Shown here in pieces: positions 63,200 to 64,000 of a stretch of DNA of 64,000 nt. Origin of the DNA: Nematostella vectensis (Eukaryota > Cnidaria > Anthozoa > Actiniaria > Edwardsiidae); assembly GCF_932526225.1 (NCBI RefSeq), contig NC_064047.1, forward strand, positions 248,001 through 312,000, read 5' to 3'. The notes beneath the pieces are model-generated. The model made no database searches, was not told where the DNA came from, and saw only the letters and a program-made list of their open reading frames with translations. How positions within the stretch are numbered: position 1 is the stretch's first letter; the number at the start of each line of letters is the position of its first letter. A program made the position numbers and the translations under genes.

Positions 63200-63868
63200 A
63201 ATATCGATACTTAATTATACTGTTCTTGGTGTGTCATGAAATAAATAGAAGGTATAGGGACATTTTTATGTACTCTAAACCTTTTTGATGTGCTCATGAT
63301 TTGTTCAGGATCCTGTATATATTTTATGCACACAAGAACTAACTAGATTCCTTGGATAACTTGATTTAGTAGATTCTAACGCAGAGCATAGCGCGCGATA
63401 GATTGATATACCTTTTTTCCGAGTATAATATTTTTTTCCCTAATGTTAGTTTTTAGAATTTACACTCGGAAAAAAATTATCGATTGTAACCTTTTGGAGG
63501 TAAAACTCGTAAAAAATTCCCGAATGTAACCCTGATGCTTTTCCCGAATGTAACCTCCAATCAGATGGTGACTTTGCTTGGGATAGTTTACGATACCAAT
63601 AGAAAATTTATCGATTGTAACATTTTATAGAATACACTGGTAAAAAAATTCCCGAATTTAACCCTGAAGCATTTCCCGAAGGTAACCTCCAGTCAGATGG
63701 TGACTTGGTTTGGAATAGTTTACGATACCAATAGTGTTAAAAGTAATTTTCATTACAATTCCCTTCAGCAATGCCACGTTAGTCTTTCGTTGCGGGCACT
63801 TGACTAATAACGCAGCTACCCGGGTTCGATTCCCGCTGATAGGCTTTTTTTTCTTAATTTTTTTTTTA
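63200..63868. repeat. 543-bp family, unit 4 (669 bp), with internal duplication
   Basis: At 63,602, right after GATACCAATAG, the sequence jumps back about 126 bp to a second copy of the ATCGATTGTAAC to GATACCAATAG stretch. The first copy is unit-3-like; the second has unit-2-like variants (CCGAATTTAACCCTGAAGC, GACTTGG), so this is recombination between different units. Confidence 0.93.
63773..63844 (+). other. tRNA-like segment, second array unit 4
   Basis: B box at 63,823-63,833. TTGACTAATAACG replaces TTGACTACTAACG of the other units. The CGCAGCTACCCGGG form and direct T-run (GGCTTTTTTTT) are as in unit 1. Confidence 0.5.
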
Positions 63869-64000
63869 AATATCGATACTTTATTATACTGTTCTTGGTG
63901 TGTCATGATATAAAAAGAAGGCATAGGGACATTTTTATGTACTCTCAGCATCTTTGATGTGCTCATGCTTTGTTCAGGATCCTGTATTTATTTTATGCAC
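63869..64000. repeat. 543-bp family, unit 5 (partial, cut by window end)
   Basis: First 132 bp only. It reads ACTTTATTATACTG where the others read ACTTAATTATACTG. Confidence 0.9.

Larger units (their letters stand above)
61571..64000. repeat. Second tandem array, ~543-bp units (4 plus a partial)
   Basis: AATATCGATACTTAATTATA-type starts lie at 61,571, 62,111, 62,657, 63,200 and 63,869, giving units of 540, 546, 543 and 669 bp. The sequence is unrelated to the 2-kb unit apart from a tRNA-like part and a T-rich tract. The array runs out of the window on the right. Confidence 0.96.

Noticed and set aside
1-64000. Hammerhead-ribozyme retrozyme repeats
   Set aside because: The CTGATGA and GAAA core combination was not found on either strand in the units inspected.
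1-64000. CRISPR array or bacterial mobile element
   Set aside because: Repeat length, eukaryotic-type promoter motifs and absence of any bacterial gene rule this out.

Overview
This window is eukaryotic, AT-rich, non-coding repeat DNA. I find no protein-coding gene in it. Short introns, operons and bacterial features are all absent. Internal RNA polymerase III-type promoter motifs, putative MITE remnants and TA/ATT microsatellites point to an animal (metazoan) genome. I cannot name the species from the sequence; a marine invertebrate would be a guess only.

Positions 1 to about 61,541 form one head-to-tail tandem array of a roughly 2.0 kb unit: 30 complete units and one truncated unit (unit 31). 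The array probably continues left of the window. Most units are 1,987-2,033 bp. Outliers are unit 2 (2,065 bp, expanded TA tract) and unit 30 (2,187 bp, internal duplication). Each unit has the same layout: (a) an AT-rich leader of about 400 bp; (b) a less AT-rich, strongly conserved core of about 450 bp, carrying on the minus strand a tRNA-type B box, candidate A boxes, an 11-bp terminal inverted repeat and a T-run directly downstream; (c) a 286-bp segment bounded by TTAA with AGGGG/CCCCT ends, resembling a piggyBac-type MITE; (d) ATT and TA microsatellites; (e) a 125-bp segment with 16-bp inverted ends flanked by AACC; (f) two small hairpins before the next unit.

Units are mosaics of a few subtypes. 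A three-unit block of about 5.97 kb is duplicated in tandem (units 4-6 and 7-9). Units 18-21 are almost the same 1,998-bp monomer. A one-base deletion shared by units 14, 15, 27 and 28 marks a block copied about 26.08 kb away. This pattern fits unequal exchange and gene conversion.

After a junction with a 14-bp direct duplication (61,511-61,541), a second, unrelated tandem array begins: units of about 543 bp from 61,571 to the window end (four units plus a partial fifth). Each complete unit has a tRNA-like segment on the plus strand with a B box, followed by a T-rich tract. The two neighbouring families thus share one architecture (tRNA-like 3' part plus T-run) in opposite orientation. The main hypothesis is that the 2-kb array encodes a reiterated Pol III-transcribed structured RNA. 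Nothing here proves transcription.
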